A program made the translations under genes and the position numbers. Below the pieces are notes generated by a model that ran no database searches, had not been told where the DNA came from, and saw only the letters and a program-made list of their open reading frames with translations. Shown piece after piece: positions 47,901 to 55,918 of a stretch of DNA of 64,000 nt. Source of the stretch: Arthrobacter nitrophenolicus (GTDB lineage Bacteria > Actinomycetota > Actinomycetes > Actinomycetales > Micrococcaceae); NCBI RefSeq assembly GCF_000332815.1, contig NZ_AOFD01000013.1, positions 1 through 64,000 of the forward strand. The letters are read 5' to 3'. Numbering within the stretch: position 1 is the first letter of the stretch; each line of letters opens with the position of its first letter.

Positions 47901-49457
47901 TGGTGACCCCGGCCGGCATCGCCGACCTTGAGTTCGGGGACCCCGTCGATGCCATCAACCGGGCAGCCGCAAGGATCACCGCAGGGAACCTGGCCGACGT
48001 CATCATCGTGGAAAACCACGACGGCGCCGGCTCGGGCGTGGTGGAAGGCTCAACCCTGGCGGAGGAAGTGGCAGCGGGCGGTCCCTTCGCCAGGCTGGTC
48101 ACCGAAACATCCGCCGACGTGGACGCCATCTTCACCGGCCACACGCACAAGGAATACGCCTGGGACGCTCCTGTTCCGGGCACCGACGGCAAGACCCGTC
48201 CCATTGTGCAGACCGGCAACTACGGCGAGAACGTGGGCCTCATCCAGCTGACGGTGGACACCGCCACCAAAGAGGTCACGGCGTCCAAGGGCAGCAACGT
48301 CAAGTGCACCACCGATCCCGCCGCCGGCCTGATCGCCGCCTACCCGCGGGTCGCCGCCGTCGACGCCATCGTCCAGAAGGCACTCGCCGGGGCCGCCGTC
48401 GTCGGAAACCAGCCGGTCGGTGCCGTTACGGCCGATATCACCACGGCATTCACCACCGACGCCACCGGTGCACCCAAGCGCGACGACCGTTCCAGCGAGT
48501 CCACCCTCGGCAACCTCGTGGCCGACTCGCTGCTTGCTTCGCTGCAGCCGGCCGAACTGGGCGGCGCGGAAATCGGCGTGGTCAACGCCGGCGGACTGCG
48601 GAACGAGCTCTACTACGCCCCGGACGGCACCATCACGTATGCCGAGGCGAACGCGGTGCTGCCGTTCGTGAACAACCTGTGGACCACGTCGCTCACGGGT
48701 GCCCAGTTCAAGACGCTCTTGGAGCAGCAGTGGCAGACCAACCCGGACGGCACGGTTCCCAGCCGGGCGTACATCCAGCTGGGCCTGTCAAAGAACGTGA
48801 ACTACACCTACGACGCCGCCCGCGCTGCCGGTGACCGCATCACCTCGGTCCGGGTCAACGGTGAACTGCTGGATCCGGCGAAATCCTACCGGGTGGGCAC
48901 GTTCAGCTTCCTGGCCACCGGCGGGGACAACTTCCGGGTCTTCACCGAGGGCGCCAACACCCGGGACTCCGCTGGTGGACCGGGACGCGTGGATCAGCTA
49001 CCTGCAGGAGAGCAGCCCGGTTGCGCCGGACTTCGCACGCCGCTCCGCAGCCGTCACCAACAGCACTCCCGCAGAGGTCAAGCCGGGCGAAGCCGTCACG
49101 TTGACCGTCTCCAAGCTGGACCTGACGTCGCTGGGCAGCCCGGTCAACACCGCCCTGGCGGCCGTTTTCACCGATGCCGCCGGTGTGGTGACGGAGCTGG
49201 GCGCCGTACCGGTCGCGTCCGGGTCCGCCAGCGTAAACCTGGCCGTCCCGGCAGGTGCGGCGGCCGGCACCGGATCCCTGGTGCTGACCGCCGCCGAGTC
49301 CGGCACAGTGGTGACGGTTGGCGTGCAGGTGGCCGCTGAGGGTCCTGTCCCGCCGGTGTGCACCGCCCCGGCCAAGCCCGCCCAGTGGTACGACATCCTG
49401 GGCTGGATCCGGTACGGCATCGCCTGGCTGCAGTACCAGCAGTGCCTGCGCGGCTGA
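44909..49457 (+). pseudogene. Secreted multidomain nuclease / 5'-nucleotidase (ExeM/NucH type), three frameshifts
   Basis: About 1516 residues if repaired. Order: signal peptide (LALGTALSAGLIAAPLAAL), lamin-tail domain (VVINEAYLSGGSSGAAYKNK, SGSIPAKGHYLVQGG), OB-fold region, endonuclease/exonuclease/phosphatase domain (LKIASFNVLNYF, VVTLMEIENS, FLIGDFNAYAKEDP, RASDHDPVVVG), then a calcineurin-like 5'-nucleotidase (LGINDFHGRID, SAGDNIGAS, AVGNHEFDGGW, IFTGHTHKEYA) with its C-terminal substrate domain (NLVADSLLASL, VVNAGGLRNE), and an Ig-like tail. It would degrade extracellular DNA and release nucleosides and phosphate. Breaks near 45182, 45925 and 48971; the last is repaired by restoring GC (RDSGLVDRDAWISY). 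Confidence 0.8.
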
Positions 49458-49473
49458 TACCTGGGTGAACACG

Positions 49474-49527
49474 AAAGCGCCCCACGTTGGTCCCGGACTT
49501 CCGGCACCGAACGTGGGGCGCTTTTCG
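49474..49527. terminator. Bidirectional terminator, nuclease / dioxygenase
   Basis: AAAGCGCCCCACGTT and AACGTGGGGCGCTTT form a 15-bp stem around a 20-base loop, with A- and T-tracts on both sides. It serves both converging genes. Confidence 0.9.
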
Positions 49528-49535
49528 CTGGGAAT

Positions 49536-50459
49536 TTAGTGGAGGACCACAGTTTCCGAGTAGGTGGAGGAATCGCCCTTGATGGCGGTGCTGCTGCGGC
49601 CGTCCACCCCCACCGGGACATCCCCCGCAATGGTCACCCGGTTCAGCTTCCGCGGCTGGCCGTCGTAGTTATCCGGGGCATAGTGCTGGGTGATCCGGTT
49701 GTCGAAAAGCACAAGCTGGTCCGGTTCCCAGTCCACCCGGACCACATTTTCAGGCCGGGTGACGTAGGCCTGCAGCAGGCGCAGGATGTCCCTGGACTCG
49801 GTGTTGGACAGCCCCACGATCCGCAGGCGCTGCGCGAAGCCGCCGATGAAGAGCCCGCGCTCCCCGGTCAGCGGGTGGACGCGGACCACGGGATGGGCGG
49901 TTTCGAAGTGGATCCTGGTGAACTCCTTGCGCCGCTCCTCCGCGTTGGCGTGCTCCAGGTTCTTCGGGACGGAGTAGTCGTAATCGTTGGTGTGGATGGC
50001 CCAGAGGGTGTCGGCGAAGTTCCGCAGCTCGTCGGGCAGGTCGCGGTAGGCCCCGGCCGAGGAGGCGATGAGCGTTTCACCGCCGTATGCCGGCAGCGTG
50101 ATGCTGCGCAGCGTTGATGCCTGGGGCGGGTTGACCACGAACGTGACGTCCGTGTGCCAGTTGTTGGCGCTGCCGTTTTCGCTGTCCACCGGCAGGACGG
50201 CGGGTTTGCCATCCACCGATGCAACGGTGGGGTGCGCCTTGGTAAGCGGGCCGAAGTAGCCGGCGAACCGGACCTGGTCCTCGTCGCTGCGGACGTTCGC
50301 CTCGCGGAAGACCAGGGCCTTGTGGACGTTGAGGGCCTCGCGGATCTGGGCGATGGTATCCGGGCTAAGCTCCGCGCCCAGGTCCAGGCCGCGGATTTCA
50401 GCTCCAATGCGGGAGCCGAGCTTGGTGAATTCGAGCTTCGTTTCGGTGATGGTGGTCAT
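49536..50459 (-). CDS. TauD/TfdA-family Fe(II)/2-oxoglutarate dioxygenase
   Basis: 307 residues. The iron-binding HxD is in NNWHTDVTF, the distal His in ITQHYAPD, and the 2-oxoglutarate-binding Arg in RKLNRVTIAGD. GSRIGAEIRGLDL and KALVFREANV are typical of TauD/AtsK. It oxygenates a sulfonate or sulfate ester so that sulfite or sulfate is released. The importer genes directly upstream support a sulfur role; the substrate is unknown. AAAGGA precedes the ATG. Confidence 0.9.
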   Translation of the reverse strand: MTTITETKLEFTKLGSRIGAEIRGLDLGAELSPDTIAQIREALNVHKALVFREANVRSDEDQVRFAGYFGPLTKAHPTVASVDGKPAVLPVDSENGSANNWHTDVTFVVNPPQASTLRSITLPAYGGETLIASSAGAYRDLPDELRNFADTLWAIHTNDYDYSVPKNLEHANAEERRKEFTRIHFETAHPVVRVHPLTGERGLFIGGFAQRLRIVGLSNTESRDILRLLQAYVTRPENVVRVDWEPDQLVLFDNRITQHYAPDNYDGQPRKLNRVTIAGDVPVGVDGRSSTAIKGDSSTYSETVVLH

Positions 50460-50504
50460 GGGTGGTGTCCTTTCGGGGTTCTTGCCGGGTTGTGGAATTG
50501 CGGG

Positions 50505-51419
50505 TCAGTTGCCGGCGCCGACGGCGGTGCGCCAGCGGGAGAAGTGGCGTTCCAGTGCCACCAGCAGGATGTTGACGAGGAGGCCCAGCACGGAGACGGT
50601 GAGGATGCCTGCGTACATGTCCGGAATGAGGAAGCTCATCTGGGAATTGACGATCAGGTAGCCGAGCCCGGCCTTGGCACCCACCATTTCCGCGGCGATC
50701 AGCACCAGGATCGAGGAGGTGCCGGCCATCCGGATCCCGGTGAAGATGGTGGGCACCGCCGATGGAAGGATGACTTTCTGGAAGAGCCGGAAGCTGTTCA
50801 GTCCCAGGGACCTGGCCGCCCGGACCAGCAGCGGGTCCACCGTGCGGACGCCGGCGATGGTATTGAGCAGCACCGGGAAGAAGGCGGCGTAGGCCACGAT
50901 GGTGATCTTGGATTCCTCCCCGATGCCCAGCAGGAGCGTGAAGACCGGCAGCAGGGCGAGGGTTGCAGTGTTGCGGAAGAGTTCCAGGAGCGGGTTCAGG
51001 AACGAGTTCAGCCACCCGTACCAGGCGATCAGGAGGCCCAGGGCAACGGCGATGACCACCGCGATCCCGAACCCGGAAACGGACCGGGTGAGGCTGGCTT
51101 GCAGGTGGTTCTGCAGCTGCCCGGTTTCCACCAGCCTGGCGCCCGCCGCGAGGACTTCGTGCAGCGGCGGGAGGAACACCCGGGTGGATGGGCCGGCAAA
51201 GTACTGCGGACCAAACTCCCACAGCGCCAGGAACAGCAGGACTGCCAGCGACTTCCAGGCCGCGCGCGCGGCGGCGTTCGCTGCGGCACCCAGCCTTCCT
51301 GCCGGCGTCGGGCGTTCCCTCCGGGCGGGACCCGGGTGTGCCGCCGGTGGTCCGGCGGGATGCGGTGCGGGTTCGACGGCGGCGCTCCCCTGCGGGGGCC
51401 GGCTCAGGACGGTGCTCAT
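50505..51419 (-). CDS. ABC transporter permease, SsuC/TauC type
   Basis: 304 residues. A disordered Pro/Ala-rich N-terminus precedes six membrane segments; the EAA-type loop is AARSLGLNSFRLFQKVILPSA. It overlaps the ATPase stop by one base (TGATG). Works with the upstream ATPase and binding protein. Confidence 0.88.
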   Translation of the reverse strand: MSTVLSRPPQGSAAVEPAPHPAGPPAAHPGPARRERPTPAGRLGAAANAAARAAWKSLAVLLFLALWEFGPQYFAGPSTRVFLPPLHEVLAAGARLVETGQLQNHLQASLTRSVSGFGIAVVIAVALGLLIAWYGWLNSFLNPLLELFRNTATLALLPVFTLLLGIGEESKITIVAYAAFFPVLLNTIAGVRTVDPLLVRAARSLGLNSFRLFQKVILPSAVPTIFTGIRMAGTSSILVLIAAEMVGAKAGLGYLIVNSQMSFLIPDMYAGILTVSVLGLLVNILLVALERHFSRWRTAVGAGN

Positions 51420-52297
51420 CAGGCGGCGTTCCTTTCGTGGGGGTGTTCATCCGGGGCTGTGCCGTCCGGGAGGATCTTGCGGTGGCCCGAGTCCCGGGCC
51501 ACCCGGACTTCGTCATGCAGCAGGGACCAGACCTGGTGGCGGTGCTCCACGAACGCGGGATGGGAGCGGATGTCCGCCTCGCCGCCGCGGTCCGGAATGT
51601 TGATGTCCACGATCTCCTTGAGCCTGCCGGGCCTGGCGCTCAGCACCGCCACCCGCTGGCCGAGGTACACCGCCTCGTCAATCCCGTGGGTGATGAAGAC
51701 GATGGTTTTTCCCGTCGCCTGCCAGATCCGCAGGAGTTCGTCCTGGAGCTGCTCGCGGGTCTGGGCGTCCAGCGCCGCGAACGGCTCGTCCATCAGGAGG
51801 ACATCCGGCTCATAGGCGAGGCTCCTGGCGATGGCCACGCGCTGCTTCATACCGCCGGACAGTTCATGCGGATACCGGTCCTCGAACCCGGCCAGGCCCA
51901 CCAGGTCCAGGTACTTGCTGGCGGTCGCCGCCCGGTCCTTCCGCGACAGCCCGCGGTTTTCAAGGCCGATCGAGACGTTCGCTGACGCTGTCCGCCAGGG
52001 AAAGAGGGCGTACTGCTGGAACACGACGGCCCGGTCCTGGCCCGGCCCGCTGACTTCCTTCCCGTCCACCAGGACCTTTCCGGACGTGGGGCGGGACAGG
52101 CCGGCCAGCAGGTCCAGGAGGGTGGTCTTGCCGGAACCGCTGGGCCCCACCAGGGTGAGGAATTCACCGGCTGCCACGTCAAGGCTGAGGGCATCCAGGG
52201 CGGTCAGGACGGCGGCCTCCGGCTGGCTGCGGCTATTCCTTCCCTGCCGGACGGGAAATTCCTTGGTGACGTGCTGAAGGCTGATTTTGGCGGTCAT
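51419..52297 (-). CDS. ABC transporter ATP-binding protein, SsuB/TauB type
   Basis: 292 residues. Walker A GPSGSGKTTLLDL, Q-loop VVFQQYALFPWRTASANV, signature LSGGMKQRVAIARSLA, Walker B VLLMDEPFAALDAQT and switch His in VFITHGIDEA are all present. It begins 3 bases after the binding-protein stop. This family imports sulfonates, taurine or nitrate; the neighbouring dioxygenase favours organosulfur compounds. Confidence 0.92.
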   Translation of the reverse strand: MTAKISLQHVTKEFPVRQGRNSRSQPEAAVLTALDALSLDVAAGEFLTLVGPSGSGKTTLLDLLAGLSRPTSGKVLVDGKEVSGPGQDRAVVFQQYALFPWRTASANVSIGLENRGLSRKDRAATASKYLDLVGLAGFEDRYPHELSGGMKQRVAIARSLAYEPDVLLMDEPFAALDAQTREQLQDELLRIWQATGKTIVFITHGIDEAVYLGQRVAVLSARPGRLKEIVDINIPDRGGEADIRSHPAFVEHRHQVWSLLHDEVRVARDSGHRKILPDGTAPDEHPHERNAA

Positions 52298-52300
52298 CGG

Positions 52301-53380
52301 TTATCCCTTGGACTCTGCGGCCGGAGTGGTTGTGTCCAGCTGGTTGAATTCGTTGGTGTAGAGCTTTGCCGTGTCCAGATCGCCGTTGATGATGCCGGCG
52401 GACTTCAGGTAGTCGGACCAGCGGGTGAAGTCGTTATCCGAGATGCGCCCGCCGGGTGAGGCCACGCCCACGCTCTTCCAGTACTTGAGCGCCTCGGTGC
52501 TTTCGTTCCGCCCGCGCTTTGCGATGATTTCCTCGAACTTGGCAATCACCTCTTCACGGGGTGTGGTGCGTTCCCACTCGATGGCCTTGGCCACGCCGGT
52601 CACCAGGGTGCGGCTGGTTTCCGGGTTCTTCGCCAGGAAGTCCTTGCGCAGGACGTACTGGCCGGCGTCGAACGGTCCCCCGATGACCCCGACGTCGGTA
52701 AACAGGGCCCGGATGCCGCCCTCGGCGAGCGCGCGGTCCTGGAGCACGCCGCCCAGGGTGCCCACGTCCACCTGCTTCTTGCGCAGGGCCACCTCGGTCT
52801 CGTTGGGCGGCACCACCACCAGCTGGACCTGCTTGATTTCTTCGGGCGTCAGCCCGCTGTTCTTCAGGTGCGTGGTGATGACTGCCTCATGGTGGGCGCC
52901 CAGGGTGTTCACCGCGATCTTCTTGCCGATCAGGTCCCGGGCACTGGTGATGGGGCTGCCCTCCTCCACGTAGTAGCCGGTGAACGTGTCCTTGTCCTCG
53001 CCGTAGTAGTTGATGACGGCCTGGACGGGGGCGCCCGCTTCGATCAGTTTGATGACCGCTCCGGTGAAGGCGCCGCCGATGTCCGTCTGGTCCGTGGCAA
53101 CGGACTGGATGCTCTGCGGACCGCTGGTGGTGTTGCTGACCCACTCCAGCTTGACGTCGCCGAGGTACCCCAGGTCCTCGGCCACCTCCAGCAGGGAGAC
53201 AGTGTTGGGTGAGCCCTGGTACCTGACGGTTTTCACTTCGGTGCCGCCGCCTCCCGCCGATTCGGCGGTGGCGCTGCCGCCGCACCCGGACAGCACCAGC
53301 GCGAGTGCCGCAGCGGCGGCCACTGCGGCTGCCTTGCCTGCGGCGGTGATTCTTCTTGCGGGCAGGAGTCGGTTTCTCAT
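52301..53380 (-). CDS. ABC transporter substrate-binding lipoprotein, SsuA/TauA type
   Basis: 359 residues from ATG 53380; a TTG 18 bases earlier is an alternative. Lipobox LVLSGC (Cys33) after a basic Arg-rich start. The periplasmic-binding fold has VRYQGSPNTVSLLEVAEDLG, DIGGAFTGAVIKLIEAGAP, and SARDLIGKKIAVNTLGAHHE. It would capture sulfonate outside the membrane and hand it to the permease. It is the first gene of the operon; a series of 10-base repeats lies upstream. Confidence 0.9.
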   Translation of the reverse strand: MRNRLLPARRITAAGKAAAVAAAAALALVLSGCGGSATAESAGGGGTEVKTVRYQGSPNTVSLLEVAEDLGYLGDVKLEWVSNTTSGPQSIQSVATDQTDIGGAFTGAVIKLIEAGAPVQAVINYYGEDKDTFTGYYVEEGSPITSARDLIGKKIAVNTLGAHHEAVITTHLKNSGLTPEEIKQVQLVVVPPNETEVALRKKQVDVGTLGGVLQDRALAEGGIRALFTDVGVIGGPFDAGQYVLRKDFLAKNPETSRTLVTGVAKAIEWERTTPREEVIAKFEEIIAKRGRNESTEALKYWKSVGVASPGGRISDNDFTRWSDYLKSAGIINGDLDTAKLYTNEFNQLDTTTPAAESKG

Positions 53381-53909
53381 CGGAGGGTCTTTCTGCAATC
53401 AGTTGGGTCCGGGCCGGCTGGCTCGTGGCAACCACTAGAACAGAGCGGAATCCGAAGCAGAAGGGGCATCTTCACGGCGGGAAACGGCGAGAAACGGCAG
53501 GAAATTTCAGGTTTTCCGGAGTCATGCAGGGTCTGCCGGCGTCGCCGGGCGACCGATACCGACGCCCGACGTCACGTTCCTGCCCGACATCACGGTGTAG
53601 CCGTCACCGTTGGTCACCGGGAGCAGTATGGCGAAGTGTTCGGCTGGTTCCGGGAGCCGATTTCTGCGCCCAAACCTCCCGTTTCCAGGTTCCTTCGGGC
53701 TACGCCGTCAAGTCATGTCCCGGCCGGGAGCCCCTGGGCACGAAAACAAGCGGCAAATATTTCTCCCTGGACCGGGGCCTTGTTACGGGGCACATCCACC
53801 ACGCCCACCGTTTGCGCTACTGGATTTCGACGCGCGGATTGCTGGACGCGGACCAAATATCGCGGCGTCAGGGAATATGCGCGTCGATAAGGAGTTTCCG
53901 CACCGGAAA
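53381..53909. other. Intergenic region upstream of the sulfonate operon
   Basis: No intact gene is supported in these 529 bases. It contains the 10-base tandem repeats listed separately, a short hairpin (GTTTCC/GGAAAC, 53894-53910) after the FAD-protein gene, and between about 53710 and 53526 a minus-strand frame without a usable start that reads AEHFAILLPVTNGDGYTVMS before a stop; it may be a gene remnant or chance. Confidence 0.45.
53471..53510 (+). repeat. 10-base tandem repeats upstream of the sulfonate operon
   Basis: TTCACGGCGG, GAAACGGCGA, GAAACGGCAG and GAAATTTCAG follow each other in 10-base register, about 90-130 bases before the binding-protein start. Ten-base phasing puts every unit on the same face of the helix, as with iterated regulator sites. 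No regulator is identified. Confidence 0.5.
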
Positions 53910-55850
53910 CTAACCAGCGAGGATGGCGGCCGCTATTTCGTCGGCGTCGCGGAGGGTCCGCTGGCCGCTCCGGTACGCCGGGTATCCGGGGTGGACGGCC
54001 TCGGCAGCAATGGCCGTCCCCCACTGGTTGGAGGAGAGCTGGAGGCCCAGGACGTACATGCCCTCGGTGACGGCGCCGTTTGCCGCCACGGGCCGGTACG
54101 GGTGGGGCACCACGTCCAGGCCGGTGGACTGGACGGGCGCACCCTCGGCGGTCATCATCAGGCGTGGCCGGACCGCGCCGTCCGCAAGCAACTGCCCGAG
54201 GAGCGGTGAATCGTTGGCCGAGACCCGGTTGCCTGGTGCCAGGGCTTCGACCATGGTGCGCGCGGCAGCGGGCGGACCTTCCACCCACGGCGAGGACGCG
54301 GTGAACAGCCGGGTCCGGCGGTCAACTCCGAACTTCGGGTCCGGGCCCACAAAGCTGACCACCCCCGCCCGGGCCAGTGCGGCCAACTGCTCCGAGCGCA
54401 GGGCCGGCGGCCCACTGGCCAGGCCCTCCACGAAGGACTCGAACCAGCCACGCAGTCCGGCCACCCAGGACGCGTCGGTGATGCCGCCGTCGGCCACTGC
54501 GGTCTTGAGGACAGCGCGCCCGTGGTGCAGGGCGCCGATGGCCATCTTGACGGGGTCGTCCTCGCCCAGGGCTGAACGGCGGGCATCGTCCAGCAGGTAC
54601 TCCACCACTGCGGCGTCGAGTTCCGTCCGGGAACCAAACGTCCTGCCTGCCAGTGGTGCCGCGAGCGCGGGAAGGTCCAGCCGGTGCCGCGGTCCCACAT
54701 GGACAGCCAGCACGCTCTCCACGCTGTCCTCCCAGTTGGCCGCCGAATGGGCGTGCGGGTGCAGCGCCTCCTCGAGGGCGGCGAGGAAGGCAGCCCTGTC
54801 CGGGACGGCGGCGGGCTGCGCGCGGACCAGCGTGGAGTAGTAGGCCCACAGGGTGTCGCGGTGCAGCAGCGGCCACAGGTCGTGGTCGAACCCGGGCCGG
54901 ATGCCGGCCCTGCGGAACCGCTCCAGCGCCGCCTCGGTGAGGTAGCGGAGGGTGACCGACGCCGGGTAGTAGCCGTCCAGCGCCGCCTTGGCCCGGTAGG
55001 GGGTTCCGCGCCGGGAGGCCGCGATGATCAGCGGCTCCTGGCCGGACGGTTCATACTCCAGCCGTCCGCCGCCGGTGACGAACTTTCCGCCGCGGCCCTC
55101 GGTGAGCTGCACCATGGTGTCGAAAAAGTTCAGCCCCATGCCGCGGACCAGGACGGGTTCACCGGCAGGGATCCGGGACCAGTCCACATCGGCAGGTGCC
55201 GCCGGGGGAAAGTACTGCAGCCCCAAGTGCTCCGCCGCGGCCTGCAGCTCGCGCTGTTCGGGGTTGAGCCTGGACGGGATGTGGCCCAGCGCCAGCACCA
55301 CCGATCCGGTGCGGAGCGTCTCCCCGGCGGCCAGGCCGACGTCGAACGTTCCGTCCCCTGCGGGGCGCACCGACACGGCGGACGTTTCGTGGAACTGTAC
55401 GGTGACGCCGTCGGGCGCCTTGTCCAGCAGGTCTTCCAGGGTGGAGCGCAGGTACCTGCCGTACAGGGCGCGGCTGGGAAAGTCGTTGGATTCCAGCACC
55501 GCGAGTTCCGCGCGCTCGTCCGCAGTCAGGGACGGCAGCGGGTCGCGCTGCTGCCGCTCCCGCCACTTGTCGAAGGAGGTTCCCGTCAGCGGCGCCGGAA
55601 GCGACGGGTCCTCCGGGATGAGGGTGGGGTAGAAGGACTGCGTGTTCATCAGGAACAGCCGCGACTGCTGCGGCTGCCAGACGTGCCCCGGCCCGGCCGG
55701 GTAGGGATCGACGACGTCGATATGGACCTTGAGAGCCCCGGCTGAGCCGGCGCGGTGGGCGGCGGAGCGCGCGAGCAGGCGTTCCAGCACGCTGGTGCCG
55801 CGGGGGCCGGCACCAATGATGGCGGCCCGGATGCTCTGCGTATTTTCCAC
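53910..55850 (-). CDS. FAD/NAD(P)-binding protein
   Basis: 646 residues. The FAD-binding loop is AAIIGAGPRGTSVLERLL and the VVDPYPAGPGHVW segment follows the second strand. LVRGMGLNFFDTMVQLTEG and ALGHIPSRLN are typical of the large FAD-NAD(P)-binding (PF13454-like) flavoproteins. GTG 55850 is preferred because the FAD loop begins 8 residues later; longer frames run into the divergent gene. The substrate is unknown; it sits just upstream of the sulfonate operon in the same direction. Confidence 0.82.
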   Translation of the reverse strand: MENTQSIRAAIIGAGPRGTSVLERLLARSAAHRAGSAGALKVHIDVVDPYPAGPGHVWQPQQSRLFLMNTQSFYPTLIPEDPSLPAPLTGTSFDKWRERQQRDPLPSLTADERAELAVLESNDFPSRALYGRYLRSTLEDLLDKAPDGVTVQFHETSAVSVRPAGDGTFDVGLAAGETLRTGSVVLALGHIPSRLNPEQRELQAAAEHLGLQYFPPAAPADVDWSRIPAGEPVLVRGMGLNFFDTMVQLTEGRGGKFVTGGGRLEYEPSGQEPLIIAASRRGTPYRAKAALDGYYPASVTLRYLTEAALERFRRAGIRPGFDHDLWPLLHRDTLWAYYSTLVRAQPAAVPDRAAFLAALEEALHPHAHSAANWEDSVESVLAVHVGPRHRLDLPALAAPLAGRTFGSRTELDAAVVEYLLDDARRSALGEDDPVKMAIGALHHGRAVLKTAVADGGITDASWVAGLRGWFESFVEGLASGPPALRSEQLAALARAGVVSFVGPDPKFGVDRRTRLFTASSPWVEGPPAAARTMVEALAPGNRVSANDSPLLGQLLADGAVRPRLMMTAEGAPVQSTGLDVVPHPYRPVAANGAVTEGMYVLGLQLSSNQWGTAIAAEAVHPGYPAYRSGQRTLRDADEIAAAILAG

Positions 55851-55918
55851 GGCATCCAGACTATCCGCTGCCAGCTGAACGCCTTGCCCGCGGGCACCGA
55901 TGTTGTTTGGATGGGCGG

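Noticed and set aside
45893-48019. 708-residue minus-strand frame within the nuclease gene
   Set aside because: Gly/Val/Arg-rich shadow of the EEP and nucleotidase domains, no recognisable motif.
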